From NCBI GenBank assembly GCA_037892935.1, contig JAYXKI010000011.1, positions 124,001 to 188,000 on the forward strand: 64,000 nucleotides of DNA. Direction: 5' to 3'. The stretch is from Phlebopus portentosus. Lineage: Eukaryota; Basidiomycota; Agaricomycetes; Boletales; Boletinellaceae. Below the pieces are notes generated by a model. It searched no databases and was not told where the DNA came from. It was given only the letters and a program-made list of their open reading frames with translations. Shown one piece after another: positions 1 to 13,525 of this stretch (the first letter of the stretch is position 1; the number at the start of each line of letters is the position of its first letter). The translations under genes and the position numbers were made by a program.

Positions 1-2006
1 TTAATCTGCCACGTATCGTCTATTGCGGTCCAGTTCAGAAGTTTTATGACTGCGAAGCGCATTGCGTCACGACGAACCAAGAACTTCGTCCTGGCATCCC
101 GATGATCGCGATCAGACGACTGGCTTGCAGACATCGAGCCGAATGAAACGTCACCACCTGAGATACCACCTTCAATTCTCCACTTGTCTACACGCGTTGC
201 CCATCTGTATGGAATCAGTTGTAAGCAGCATCCTCGGAACGGTGAAGAGTGTAACACATACAGGGGCCGGCCTAAGTGCATCATGGTCCATTCCGATGCT
301 GCTTGTTGGACTGTCATCGTTCCTTCGTCAAATGCGATATGTTCGGCATCGAAAGCGTCAAAAATACACCCCGTGAAAGCGGGGTTCAGTTTAAGATGCC
401 CGTCCAGAATTCTTGTCGACCCATCCGGAAGTCCGAACGGAGACAAGAATGGTGCGATATGACCTGTCGTAGATAGGAACAAGGAGAAAAAGGGAACACC
501 CTTCAGGTAATTTAGCCGCTTACGAAGCGAGCTAAGGATCGGGGGCTTTCTGTTGTCATCTTGAACGTTGGTTAGCATCGAAGATTCGTCAAATGCGACA
601 ATGAAGAGCAGTTCGGACGACGGCTTTAACAAATTAAGTTGGATGGCGAGGGCGTCGCCGGCTAAGCCTGGATTCAAAGAATCCTGCTTAGCCGAGCCGG
701 TAGCTGGCTGTTGAGATTCTCTTTAGTTTACCTGAAATTACAAGGAAATAGCGAGACGTACGGAACTGGCGGATCTTGCGAGTGTTTCAGCTCGGTTGAT
801 TATTTCACTATAAAACTTTAGGCGATCCTCGCTCGGATCGTTGTACCGTTGACCCTTTGTCATGAATTGCCTGAAATCCGCCGAGGCTTGTCTATACATG
901 TCCAGCGTATTTGCATTCTCAGAACGGATCTTGGTTATGATTTCTTTCAATTTTGCCTCCGTTGATTCGAAGAGGGCCTGAAAGAACGCGTCTATCCGGT
1001 TAATTGCATAAGACTCGTTGAATCGCCGTGGCGTCGCGTCATCAAGTTCTATCGAGTTCAGAAAGTACTTTCGGACTTTGTCATCGGGTGGAGGGAAGCC
1101 TGGGCCGACAAACAGAATGCTTGAGTCTGTGTCCTTATGTCGTAATAAGTGGCCTACCAGTTGTCTTAGGGTCTCTCAGGCATATAGGAATGACGAAGTG
1201 TTCGGTGCCGAGTTGATCAACCATACGCGATTTTCCGGTGCCAGATGATTGGATGATGGCGCACATGTTAGCGTACTGGTCTTTGTCCTTCTTCTCGGCA
1301 GCGTACAGCCTAGAAATATGATTCCAAAGTTCCTCATGCAATGTCCCTTGGTACGGGATCTCCCATGCAGCGATAGTTGCTAAATGAAATAATTTTCAAT
1401 CACAGCACGAAGTCCGTAAAGTCTGCCGTACATACCGTTCTCCTGTGCTCGACGGTCATTTGGCTTTTCGGGACTGGATGCATCATTATCGGGTCGCTGC
1501 AGGAAGAATGCTTATGGGGAGTCAATCAACATATCCTTTTAACATGTAGACTGCAACTTACTATCATTCATAAGTTCCGTAAGTTTGTCCGTCCAGGTAG
1601 CTTGATCAACCGCATTGTCCGCCAGCAATGTCTTCAACCTCTTGAGTAAGTCATTGCGCGCACCATGCTCCAGCCCATTCAATCGGGAAGAACAGCTATC
1701 TTTGTTCAACAGACCAGGGTCCACCTTCGTATCCATACCTTGATCCACACACGCCGAGAGGAATGCCGTTATCGCCGCCGCGAGCAAGTCAATCACAGGT
1801 GCGAGACCATTTGTTTCCCCACTCTCCACAAGGTAGGAATAAGCAAGGTAGCCTCCCATGAAATGCTTCTTCCACGAGGCATCTTTCACCTGATTGAAGA
1901 CGTTCTCCTGCCAGGCGATTGGATCGGTTGCGTGAACGTTCACCTCTGTGCTACTCAGGCTCGCCAGGCTATTCGAGTCGTAGTCAATGTTGTCTTGGTC
2001 AACCAT
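1..2006 (-). CDS. P-loop NTPase family protein, 3' end beyond left edge
   Basis: This is a multi-exon minus-strand gene read from ATG at 2006. The first exon encodes an Asp/Ser-rich start and a helical domain. A later exon (about 1370-1158) carries a Walker A loop, SSGTGKSRMVDQLG, followed by PICLRDP. The reading continues through GFPPPDDKVRKYF (about 1100), a helical stretch to 762, an intron at 761-684, and a Walker B-like strand LLFIVAFDESSML with FFSLFLSTTGHI, then LGRPLW near 270-180. This order (GTGKSR, LR, GFPPPD, FDE, LSTTG, LGRPL) matches a large P-loop family I recall as expanded in Agaricomycetes, some members near or fused to Crinkler-like proteins; that link is recalled, not shown here. 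Function is unknown. One frame change near 1157-1127 needs either a 31-nt intron or a lesion, so the gene could be decaying. Confidence 0.6.
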
Positions 2007-2476
2007 ATTATGGCTCCTTGAACGATGAACCAGTAGATGAGTACAATTCCGAGTACGTTTGCATAAGAATGACAAGAAGGACTGTCTCAAGCCACGAAGA
2101 CTGGTTCTGGCACTTCCCTGAGTTTCCACGGCCTTTTCCGTACACTAGCCGTGATCGACGCGTCGATTTCAGTGTCCCACCTTTTGTTTTGACAATATTT
2201 GGCTTGGTTGGCATTTTCTGCCTTCCACAACTTGGTAAAAATCTCAGAAAATGCTAGCAAATGTCGTTTTCCATTATGAACATTATTGAAAATAAATAAA
2301 ATTGTCAAAAATGCGTAAAACCGCGAGTTGTTGATAAATTCTACGTTGATTGGGCCGGGCGATCGCCGTTCTGATCGTCGATCTCTTACTAGAGTAGTTG
2401 ACCAGAAAATTATATCCTTCCTCCTGAACGCTCGTCAAGCTTGATTTGACTGTGCAACGTCACTCAGGAGCGAAAA
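2007..2476. other. Divergent intergenic region
   Basis: This stretch separates the start of the minus-strand NTPase gene from the start of the plus-strand HPM1 gene, so it should hold both promoters. Short overlapping open frames occur on both strands but none shows a recognisable domain. No clear TATA box is visible. Confidence 0.4.
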
Positions 2477-4075
2477 ATGTTCAAGTTTAACTTCTCCTAC
2501 CTCGACATCGAGGATGACAAGAATCAGAATAGGGTTATGGATAAAGGCACGGTTGGCGATGCAGAAATGACAGCAGAGTCTATAGCTTCCAGCTGTCGTG
2601 AACACGATGACGGTGCGCATGGCGTGGAAGATCGTTCGCAGGTTACTTCAATATCGCAAGCGCGGGCTCGGGAACTAACGATAGACGAGCTGGTGAGTCC
2701 TTCCTCAACAATTCTCATTATGCTTTGTAACTCATAGGTAAATTTGCTGATGGCGACGGAAGAAAGGTGCAAGCACTCCCTCCAGCGTTCTCGTATTCTC
2801 CGCTTGTCATCCCACTTTCGTCTTCGAAGGAGGCTACAGAGACATCGGACCCGTGTATATCTGGTTCCAAGAAGCAGGGGAATGGGAAGAAGGCTAGAAA
2901 TGAGAGCAGCGTTACGCTCCTACGGAGGGACCTCTTCGACGCGCGATACCAGCTTATATCAGAAACCGATGCCGACTCCAACATTAGTGCTATCGAGACG
3001 ATGTCTGGACCCGCTCTGACAGCCGATACCGACAATGTGCTCAGGCTTATCGATAACCCCTCAGACCTCGTCCCGGGTGTGTACGAAGGAGGACTCAAGA
3101 CCTGGGAGTGCAGTCTTGATTTGGTAGACTATCTTTCCGGGCTCAACTTAGAGAAGGTCGAGGGAGTTGGAGTTGGAAGTGTGGCATGCGTGAAGGGGAA
3201 GCGGGTCATCGAGGTACGCGCTTCTGGTTCTCGATTTGCAGATATACTGAATGACTGGCCGACCTGATTGTATTTGTCTTTAAAGATTGGATGTGGTACA
3301 GCTATACCGAGTCTCTACCTGCTGCATGTACTCTTTTCGCATCCTCAAAAGATCAATTCCGAATCGGATGCTGGGGCTGCTTGGACGGAGCTAGTTTTGC
3401 AAGATTACAATGACCTCGTTCTGCGACTCGTCACGTTCCCTAATATTCTTCTGACCTGGTGTATGTATTTCCTTTCTTTCTCCTACTTCGTAGCGTCTCT
3501 GATATCCCTGTATTCTGTTCTCTGTAGATGCTTCTCCGCTCGCAGAGACGTACCGCACCCAGCATCCACCTCTAGACGAAGGAGAGGAGGCTTCAGCTTT
3601 CGACCAACCAGGAGACCTACAAATCACACCCGAGCTCCTAACCGCTTTTCGTTCTTCTCTCGAAGAGCAACATATCTCGATCCACTTCATCGCAGGGTCC
3701 TGGCGATCCCTCGCCGACAACAATGATAATGTTTGCACCTTCCCGTTCGACATCACGCTCACATCCGAGACGATCTACCAAACTTCCAGCCTATCGTCTC
3801 TCATCACTTTGCTCAAGCGCTGTGCGTCATCAATATCTGAGGATGAGGATGACATTGCTACAAGGACGCAAGAGTTCTCGATTAAGGGTACGGAAAGACG
3901 AAGAAGAGGAAGAGGATTTTTGTGCCTTGTTGCAGCGAAGGTCCTTTATTTCGGCGTGGGCGGGGGTGTGATAGAGTTTGAGAGTGCTGTTAGAGAAGCT
4001 GGTGGGAAGGTGTCGACCGCGCTTGAATGCAGAACAGGCGTCGGCCGGGCGGTCATGAGCGTTGAGTGGACGTGA
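2477..4075 (+). CDS. HPM1: Protein-histidine N-methyltransferase HPM1/METTL18
   Basis: SAM-dependent methyltransferase of the yeast Hpm1 / human METTL18 family, which methylates a histidine on ribosomal protein uL3. Four exons join in frame: 2477-2692, 2767-3213, 3286-3460 and 3528-4075, giving about 461 residues (yeast Hpm1 is 377). Diagnostic pieces in order are the N-terminal MFKFNFSY, DELVQALPPAFSYSPL, the hallmark LVPGVYEGGLKTWECS, the SAM-binding motif VIEIGCGTAIPSLYLL, LQDYNDLVLRLVTFPN, and the C-terminal LVAAKVLYFGVGGG before FESAVREAG. The final exon has an Arg-rich insert (TERRRRGRG) just before that last strand. The start is chosen because the family begins with a short FxFxF segment. 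The protein should act in cytosol or nucleus on the ribosome-assembly pathway. No frame damage is visible. Confidence 0.92.
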
Positions 4076-5404
4076 ATATGTTATTCATTGTAAGAGCAAA
4101 ACAACCTATATTTGTATCACAACACCATATACAGTACATGAATTTTCTAGCAAAAAGCGGATGAAGAAAAGTCAGTATGAGGAACAAACACTCCGAGAAG
4201 CGATATAATGATGGACAAGTTGAAGATGGAAAGAGATCAGAAAAGCCGATGTTTTCATATCTTCGTCCTCACGACGTCGTCGCCATCTCTGGCACAGGCA
4301 CTCAAGACGAGTGCCAGCACAACGACCCATACAAACACGGATGCCCATATGAATGGAGATAGCGAGACGTCGCGCGTGGACGAGACAATCAAAGAATGGA
4401 TGAACTTTGGTTTCCTCCTGACGAAGAACGGAACACAAGTGAGGAAAGAATTTGGCTACTCACTGCTTCTAACCGAAGAACTGATTCCTATGTACGAGGT
4501 AAAGTAGATCACATTCTTGACCTGGAATGTGCTGATTGTCAGTAAAACAGATTCATCGGCGAGGTAAAAGCAAAGGAAAACATGAAATAAGAGATCAGAT
4601 TTGAGTCTTTGGTATTTAAGTTTCCACAAGGAGCTCGTGGCCCTCGTTCGGAAGCAGAACTGAATTGGATGCTCATCATGAACGAGTAAACTGCCTTGTT
4701 GACTCACCTAAATCAGCAGAATGACATACCGCGGATGAGAGATGGAGGTTGAAGGTGAAAAAGCGCCGATCATTTAGAGAAGCTGAGATTTTTAGGGACA
4801 CGCCATATCGAAACTCCGCCGGAAATAAGATCGATCGACGCAAGCTGTTTTTCCTGATCGTGATCGGCAGTCAGGCATCCCCCTCCTTTCCCCCAATTCA
4901 CGTTTATCGTCCGGGTCGCAACCGGATGGTTGACTTTGCAGATGACAAAGTGATACGAGAATGACTGGTCGTGTTCTTTACCGCTCGCCCCCTGAATAAT
5001 CACAGCAGCTCGAGCCATGAGTGAGTAGCGACGGAAGGGGTGTACTAACAGACTTTACGTCTGAGGGCAATCCGTTAAATCCGTTCCTCTGCAGAGACTC
5101 AGTGTTCCATTTCGATCCTCCTGGTCGAGAAAAGAATCATCGAGAAATCGTAGAGACCTCATTAGAAGTGCAGTTCCATAGGTGAGCCGGATTTGCATTT
5201 CTTCAGTTATCGACTCAACGGCCTGTGATGCTTAGAATATACAAGCATATGTCCGATATTTGAATGAAGGACAAGTCTTAATATACCCTGAGGTCTTTCT
5301 CCTTCTCTTTCTAAGATAATTCCTGCCGAATTTGACTACTGACTAAACTTATTGAGATACCTTATAGGTCGATGGAATCGATATTTTGGCATTGCTCTCG
5401 TCAC
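4076..5404. other. Intergenic stretch without a recognised gene
   Basis: About 1.3 kb lies between the end of HPM1 and the 3' end of the MFS gene. Several open frames under 100 codons exist on both strands. The two that look least random are minus-strand: one starting at 5018 (MARAAVIIQGASGKEHDQ...), and one around 4430-4270 that ends in a hydrophobic helix (PFIWASVFVWVVVLALVLSA) followed by DGDDVV. I could not join them into a convincing spliced model or assign a family. Confidence 0.35.
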
Positions 5405-7745
5405 TCAAAGTATGTACCTAAATCCTTTCACCCTCTCTCCTCTTCCCCTTTCGTTCCTCTCTAACAATTCATTCTGTTTCTTCAGATATCTTCGGAAGAC
5501 ACAGCACATGATGATTGTCAGTCCTTGCAGCGCAATGCAGATCCCGTATGACTTCCTGTAAGTTGGACCCCAGTTCGTCGGGAAGCAGTACCTGTTGTGT
5601 TTGTGTATTCGAAAGTTCATCATATGAGTAAGCATACGCGTTCCTTGAGGGAGGTAGATGAAGACTGACGATCCTGCAAGGTTCCCTAGCTGTGAGAACC
5701 CGTTGACAAACGCAAGGGAAACAGCGCGTTTGGCCGGAGGACGCGGTATATTATTCGAGAGCCAGGAGAACATGATCATGTACCCGCAGTATGATAGGCA
5801 TATCATACACCTATGTATGCGCGTTAGCTTGATTCATAGGGAGGAAAAGTTGAAAGAGGATGTACATTGAGATGTACCGTGCAACGACGTTCATAGTCGA
5901 CATCCCGATCACAAACCCAACGATGCCGAAGAGGAGAGGTCTAACAATGTGGAAGAAGCGCTCGCCTTGTATATCCGAGTGCCTACCGGGAATTTCATCA
6001 GATAATTATTCGTCTCCTTTTCACAATCGGCATTTGTTATATCACATTGGAACGGACCTTGCATTGAAGAACGCACTAGTCGCAGCCAGAAACCAAGGTG
6101 GTGCTACAAGGACGAGTGTCACGGTCCTACTAAACCCAAGCGTAGCAACCAACGTAGGGAAGAACTGGTTGAACGAAAGTGCCCCGACTTCTGCTACAAG
6201 TGCTGTGCCGATCCACCAAACTCGCCAATCTGCCATTGCGAGTATGAGTCCTTTGTTCTGCTGCTTGAGGTGGCTCATCTGATTGGGCTCTGGGTTTTGA
6301 AGTATAGAAGGCTGTGTTGAACGCTGAGCAGTCAGACCGTTTGGATTATCGACTTGATTAGGAGCCCCTTCCTGATCCTCGACGTTAATCCCGCCGTCTT
6401 CCGCCATCCGGCATAGCGCAAGATTACGCTCAAGCGGAGTCAACCACCTCGTGTTATTCGGGAAGTCAGGGAGGATGAAGATTGTTACGATAGCCACGAC
6501 GATGGTTATGCTTCCCTCGATGAAGAACAGCCATCTGGGAGTAATCACAGTAAATCGAGAATCCGTTAGTCAATTCTAGGATAAGTGGCTTTTCGGCGAG
6601 AAGGCAAAGAGAAGCAACTGACCTCCAAGCAGCTTGTCCCAATTTTCCTTCCATACCGTCCAGGATACCAGATGCCATAAGCGAACCAATAGCGTTGCTG
6701 ACTAGGTTCGAGGAAACCAGTACGGACATACGAAGACCTGGATACATTCAGCAAAGCGGATATCAATCATCACTTCCGCCAAGAAAACGCTTAGGAAGGT
6801 ACCGAGTTCTTTGCGTGTATACCATTTCGACAGAAGGAACAGCGCTCCGGGGAAGAAGGCCGCTTCTGTTACGCCTAGGAAGGATCGTGCGAGCATAGCT
6901 CCAACAAAGCTGGAATCCAAGAATAAATCTGAATTGAATGGAGACCCATAAGAATTGTTCGTTGTATCTCACTTCTTGGAGATACCTATCATTCAATGTT
7001 AAAATGGCTTGCAAGGCGTTTTGTGTAAGATGCTGCTACTCACCAGTACAAATTGAAATGATCCCCCAGATGGCCATACAAACGGGCAAGTAGCTCGAGG
7101 GCCGGCCAATGAAATTAAGGAACATATTCCTATCAAAATACAGACAATTTATCAACATCCGAATACCACCTAGAAATGGAGAGAGTTCAATAGTGAGGAT
7201 ACTCACGAGGGCACCTGCATGAGAATGTACCCAGCATACATTATGGATAAAACTGTGTTATATTCTTGGCCCTGGTAAAACATTAGACCGGGTTATTCTT
7301 ATTCACGTTCTAAGCTGTGAAGTTCCTGCGCACTTTAAGATGTAAGTCGCTTTCGAATCCTTTGAGACGAGCAGCACTGAACCAGATAAGTCAGCATAAA
7401 TATTGAGAGACCTCAAGAGGCACTACGACGTACGCGGCGTTGTTCCTATCAATCTTCCAACACAAGTTAGTAGACGTTAGTTCTCGAAAAGGGTTAGGGG
7501 ATACTCACGTAGTTCAAAATATAAATGAGAATCAAGATGGACATCCTCCAGTCAAGCTTTCTGACGAGCTTTCGCTCTAATCTCTTCCTTTTATCAGGTC
7601 CACCGAATTCAACATCTTGGTCCGAGTATGCGTCCGCGGATATGGGGCTAGAAACAATAACAGTCTCTTCAATCAAAACGATTTCGTTGTCCTTTTCCTT
7701 CTCGTCGAGGGAAGGAGGCGGAGTTGTCGAATGTGATGGAGACAT
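5405..7745 (-). CDS. MFS transporter, allantoate permease (DAL5/ACS) type
   Basis: A 12-helix major facilitator of the fungal anion:cation symporter family (Dal5, Tna1 relatives), probably importing an organic anion across the plasma membrane; the substrate cannot be read from sequence. The protein has a soluble acidic N-terminus, then KLDWRMSILILIYILNY-IDRNNAAAARLKGFE, YAGYILMQVPSNMFLNFIGR, SFVGAMLARSFLGVTEAAFF, FLLSKWYTRKELG, ASGILDGMEGKLGQAAWRW, LFFIEGSITIVVAI, a central loop, the second half with FNQFFPTLVATLGFS, and the C-terminal GFRYIL typical of this family. The gene has many introns and includes a 22-nt exon at 6986-7007 that restores the frame. The start at 7745 is the ATG nearest the conserved region; an in-frame ATG at 7820 also exists. 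All expected segments are present and no lesion was seen. Confidence 0.9.
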
Positions 7746-8687
7746 GTCTAGAATATTCGGGCGCAGAGATGAGAGTTGAGAAAGAACCCGTAGTAGGCTG
7801 AGAGACGTTGACGGTGGCAAGAGGGAGAAGGAGGGAGAAGGAGGGCCTGCCTTTCAGCACAACTATATAAACATGTCCAGTAGGCTCGTTCTGTAAATAT
7901 CACTGCAATAGGGATGTCGAAGCCGAGCGGCTGCTATTGGTAGATACAGTAGAAACATCCAATCCATGAATAACCAGGAGTATCCGAAGCACCTGTCAGT
8001 ACCTGTAATACGGCAGATGATCACAGGATTGTTCAGAACAGGGTTCGATGGAGTCAGAGAACTAACTTTGTGGAGAAGTAGCAGCGTAGAAAGCAGAGAA
8101 TCAAAGAACGTGGAGAAGTTGGAGAATCTCAACACCGCAGCGCCTCCGTTCCCTCTTTGCCAGAGAGACTTCGTGAGCAGAACTTTATCATGCCGTTCAC
8201 CGTCATCCGGCCAGATGAGATTTCATTCTGCTTCCGGAATTTGTGTAGGCAGACATTCAATCATTGGGCATCTCGGTATTTGACGAGTATTCATAGTGCA
8301 ATGGTCTGTATCTACCTTGAGCCTGTTTGTGTGGTCATGGTCAAAGTTCAGCCGTAGAGAGGAACATCGTCCAACCCTACAACTGCATAAGATTCCCACG
8401 AAAACCTTTTACCGATCTCATTAAATACAGGGAGGTATTTGACACAGCTATTATCGATCCGCAAGCGAAAGAGAAAAGAAGAGAATGAAAGAGGAAGAAG
8501 AGAGAAGGATGAGCCGGATACGAGACGAAAGGATTAAGAAGGACTACCAGCAAGACGGTCGTATGTGTACTGTCCATAGTCCGGACGTACCATCTCACCT
8601 GCACAAGCACCTCATACCCAGCTTCGAAACCCGAACTACTCTTTGACTTTAGTGCGAAGTCAAGGTAGAGGCGCCTTTAATTCCTTC
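7746..8687. other. Intergenic region, MFS promoter and calcineurin 3' flank
   Basis: About 940 bases lie between two minus-strand genes. A TATA-like run (TATATAAA on the plus strand, 7864-7871, reading TTTATATA on the minus strand) lies roughly 120 bases upstream of the MFS start and may be its core promoter. Open frames here are short and unsupported. Confidence 0.4.
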
Positions 8688-11345
<2,658 letters not shown>

Positions 11346-11629
11346 TTGCTGTTATTTTGTTCTCTTTTCCGTCGTCGCGGTCGTTGCTGTCGTTGTCGTT
11401 GTTGAGGAAAGAGAAAGGAGTGAGAAAATGCAAGGACGGATACGCGGCGGTCACAGTAAAGTGGAGGGTTAAGCGGTGACCTTCTCTGGCTATTGTTGCT
11501 AATCAGCGGGGTTTAAATCAAGCGATCGACGTATCTTCACCACAACACATCTCAACAGCAACAATTGAAGTTTATGCCATTTACGACTGCAAAGTTGCAT
11601 AGGGCAAAAGACAACATATTATTGAAATA
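11346..11629. other. Short intergenic region upstream of calcineurin A
   Basis: About 280 bases lie between the calcineurin start and the 3' end of the UNC-50 gene. The stretch directly upstream of the calcineurin ATG contains repeated GTC/GTTGTC-type trinucleotides on the plus strand. No TATA box is evident. Confidence 0.35.
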
Positions 11630-12909
11630 TTAGCCAAAATATATTGGTAATACATGCTTTGCGATGTTAAATCCCAATAATGAGACTATATACCCCACAA
11701 ATAGTGGGAGCAAAGGCGATAACAGCAATTCTGTTCGGACGAGAAATGGCAGGGCTACCATCAGCAAGGGAAACGAGGCGCGAATCAGTGTGAAGGGTAT
11801 CACGGAGATGCGTGCATATGAGCTCACCATTGAGTCCTAAGTACACGCCATACATATACTGAGCGAAGCTGGCGTGCAAGAGCACGTTAGCATCACAGCA
11901 CAAACTCCCGAGGAAAAAAAGATAAGACTCACCCAGCTAGATAAAGAGTATTCCCAACCCATAAGCATACCCAATTATCCTTGAGGACTATCGGCACTAG
12001 GAAGAGCTGGGCGAGGTATAAAGTAAGATAAAAAGGAAAGAAAGCATTCGTGTGGACATCGAAGGCGTATGCCCATTCGACGGCTGTGTCTGAAGCATTG
12101 GCGTGCGAGGGAGGTGAGAGGAGGAATGTATTTGAGATGAACCTAGTTTCATGTCGTTCGTGATAGAAAAATTTCGTTTGTTAGCTGTAAGGATGAAGAA
12201 GGCAGGAATGCACGAGATGGACGAACCATATAATGGTTGCAATAACGAAACCGACGAGCAAAAAATCTCTAAATATCATGTAGAAAGCTAATCGGATAGC
12301 TTCCCATGGCGAGTAGTACCATACTATCGACCACGCAATAGCGGACACTGAAGCATTTCGACATAAACCATGGACTTCGAATAGATACGTGAGGAGGAAC
12401 GCACCTATCAAGCAAGCTCCAATCAGCACCAATATCGCTGGGTCATCCCTCGCCCATGTGTTTTTCGTTTCTATAAAGTTCAATGTTTCCCTCAGCACTC
12501 CGAATTCAGTATAGACGGCAAGGAAGAGGTTGCGTACGTTTGTGGAAGTATACGTTCCGGTATCTGTGAAGAAACACGATCAAATTAGCTAAAGAAGGCA
12601 TTTCAAGATTATTCCTAGTGCTTACACTCTCTTCGGTGCGAGACACAGGTATGTTAACTGCCAAGCAGCCAACTCAAAGTCCTGTCCATTCAAAAGCCAA
12701 GAAGACTTAAATTACATTTCGTCACAACTTAATCCCAAAAAACGACATACCATCTGGTGAAATCGATGTAATCTCCTGAAAATTAACGGCAATCTCGTCG
12801 AAAAGGGTCTCCTCACCCCATTCGCTGTCGATTGTGCAGCAAGGGAGGAAGAGCCATGGCCGTTAACGCCATTCGGCGTAGGGGGCGCGCTGGTGGGTAG
12901 GATGGACAT
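11630..12909 (-). CDS. GMH1: UNC-50/GMH1 family Golgi membrane protein
   Basis: Multi-pass membrane protein of the UNC-50 family (yeast Gmh1), located in the Golgi and linked to Arf-GEF function and receptor traffic. The N-terminus is Ser/Asn-rich. Conserved parts after splicing are FELAAWQLTYLCLAPKRVYR, FHKQTRNLFAVYTE, several hydrophobic helices (ILVLIGACLIGAFLLTYL; IIWFVHLVHSC), the hallmark RFISNTFLLS and AVEWAYAFDVHTNAFFPF, QLFLVPIVLKDNWVCLWVGN, FAQYMYGVYLGLNG, then ALPFLVRTELLLSPLLPLF and the C-terminal KHVLPIYFG. About six exons are needed, joined by ordinary GT..AG introns. Length and helix number fit the family. The start at 12909 is the only ATG close to the conserved block. No damage seen. 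Confidence 0.92.
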
Positions 12910-13525
12910 GGCCGCATGAGTTCGTGGGCGCCTGAATAGATGGCCTGGGACAGACAGTTTCGAAAAGCAGGTTCGTAAAGGCTAGCAGGTCGCTTTTCTC
13001 TCGAACACTGTGCACGTTGACTTGAAGGTGAGCACGGCGTCCGAAACCGTGAGCGCGTGACCGTGAGCGCGTTACTTGATGTGACTAAGAAGGTTCGTCC
13101 ACTTATGGTCATAAAGATCGACCGGCATCAGGTCCGACCGTTAAAATCCTGCTTACAGCGTCCCCTTGATTAGGAGGAGTCGCAGGCAGGAAATCGTCGA
13201 AACGTTAATATTAATACTAATGCATCGGGGTGAGCTCAATTATAATAAATATGTGTCTTCGCCTTCAGCTAAACTTCTTGGATGGCTGGATTTCCTCAGG
13301 TGTACATGCCATTTCATTTCATTTCAGGTAAATACGATGGATCAAAAAAAGTAGGTTTCATCAATTCTATTTTTGGGCACTTTGGGCGGCATTATGAGTC
13401 AGGTGCAGGGACGCTAATGAATGTGAATGATCGCAGCACAGCGCAGTCCGTCCGCAGCTGGTGCTGGGGTCTTTATATACCCCGACGTAGGGACATCTTT
13501 TTGACCACGATCGCGACTCGCGACC
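12910..13525. other. Divergent promoter region
   Basis: About 600 bases separate the minus-strand UNC-50 gene from the plus-strand unknown gene starting at 13526. Short open frames overlap here but carry no domain. The plus-strand gene has a good TATA box at its downstream end. Confidence 0.4.
13474..13479 (+). promoter_or_regulatory. TATA box of the first unknown paralogue
   Basis: TATATA within CTTTATATACCCC lies 47 bases upstream of the ATG at 13526. This implies a very short 5' leader if it is the core promoter. Confidence 0.5.
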
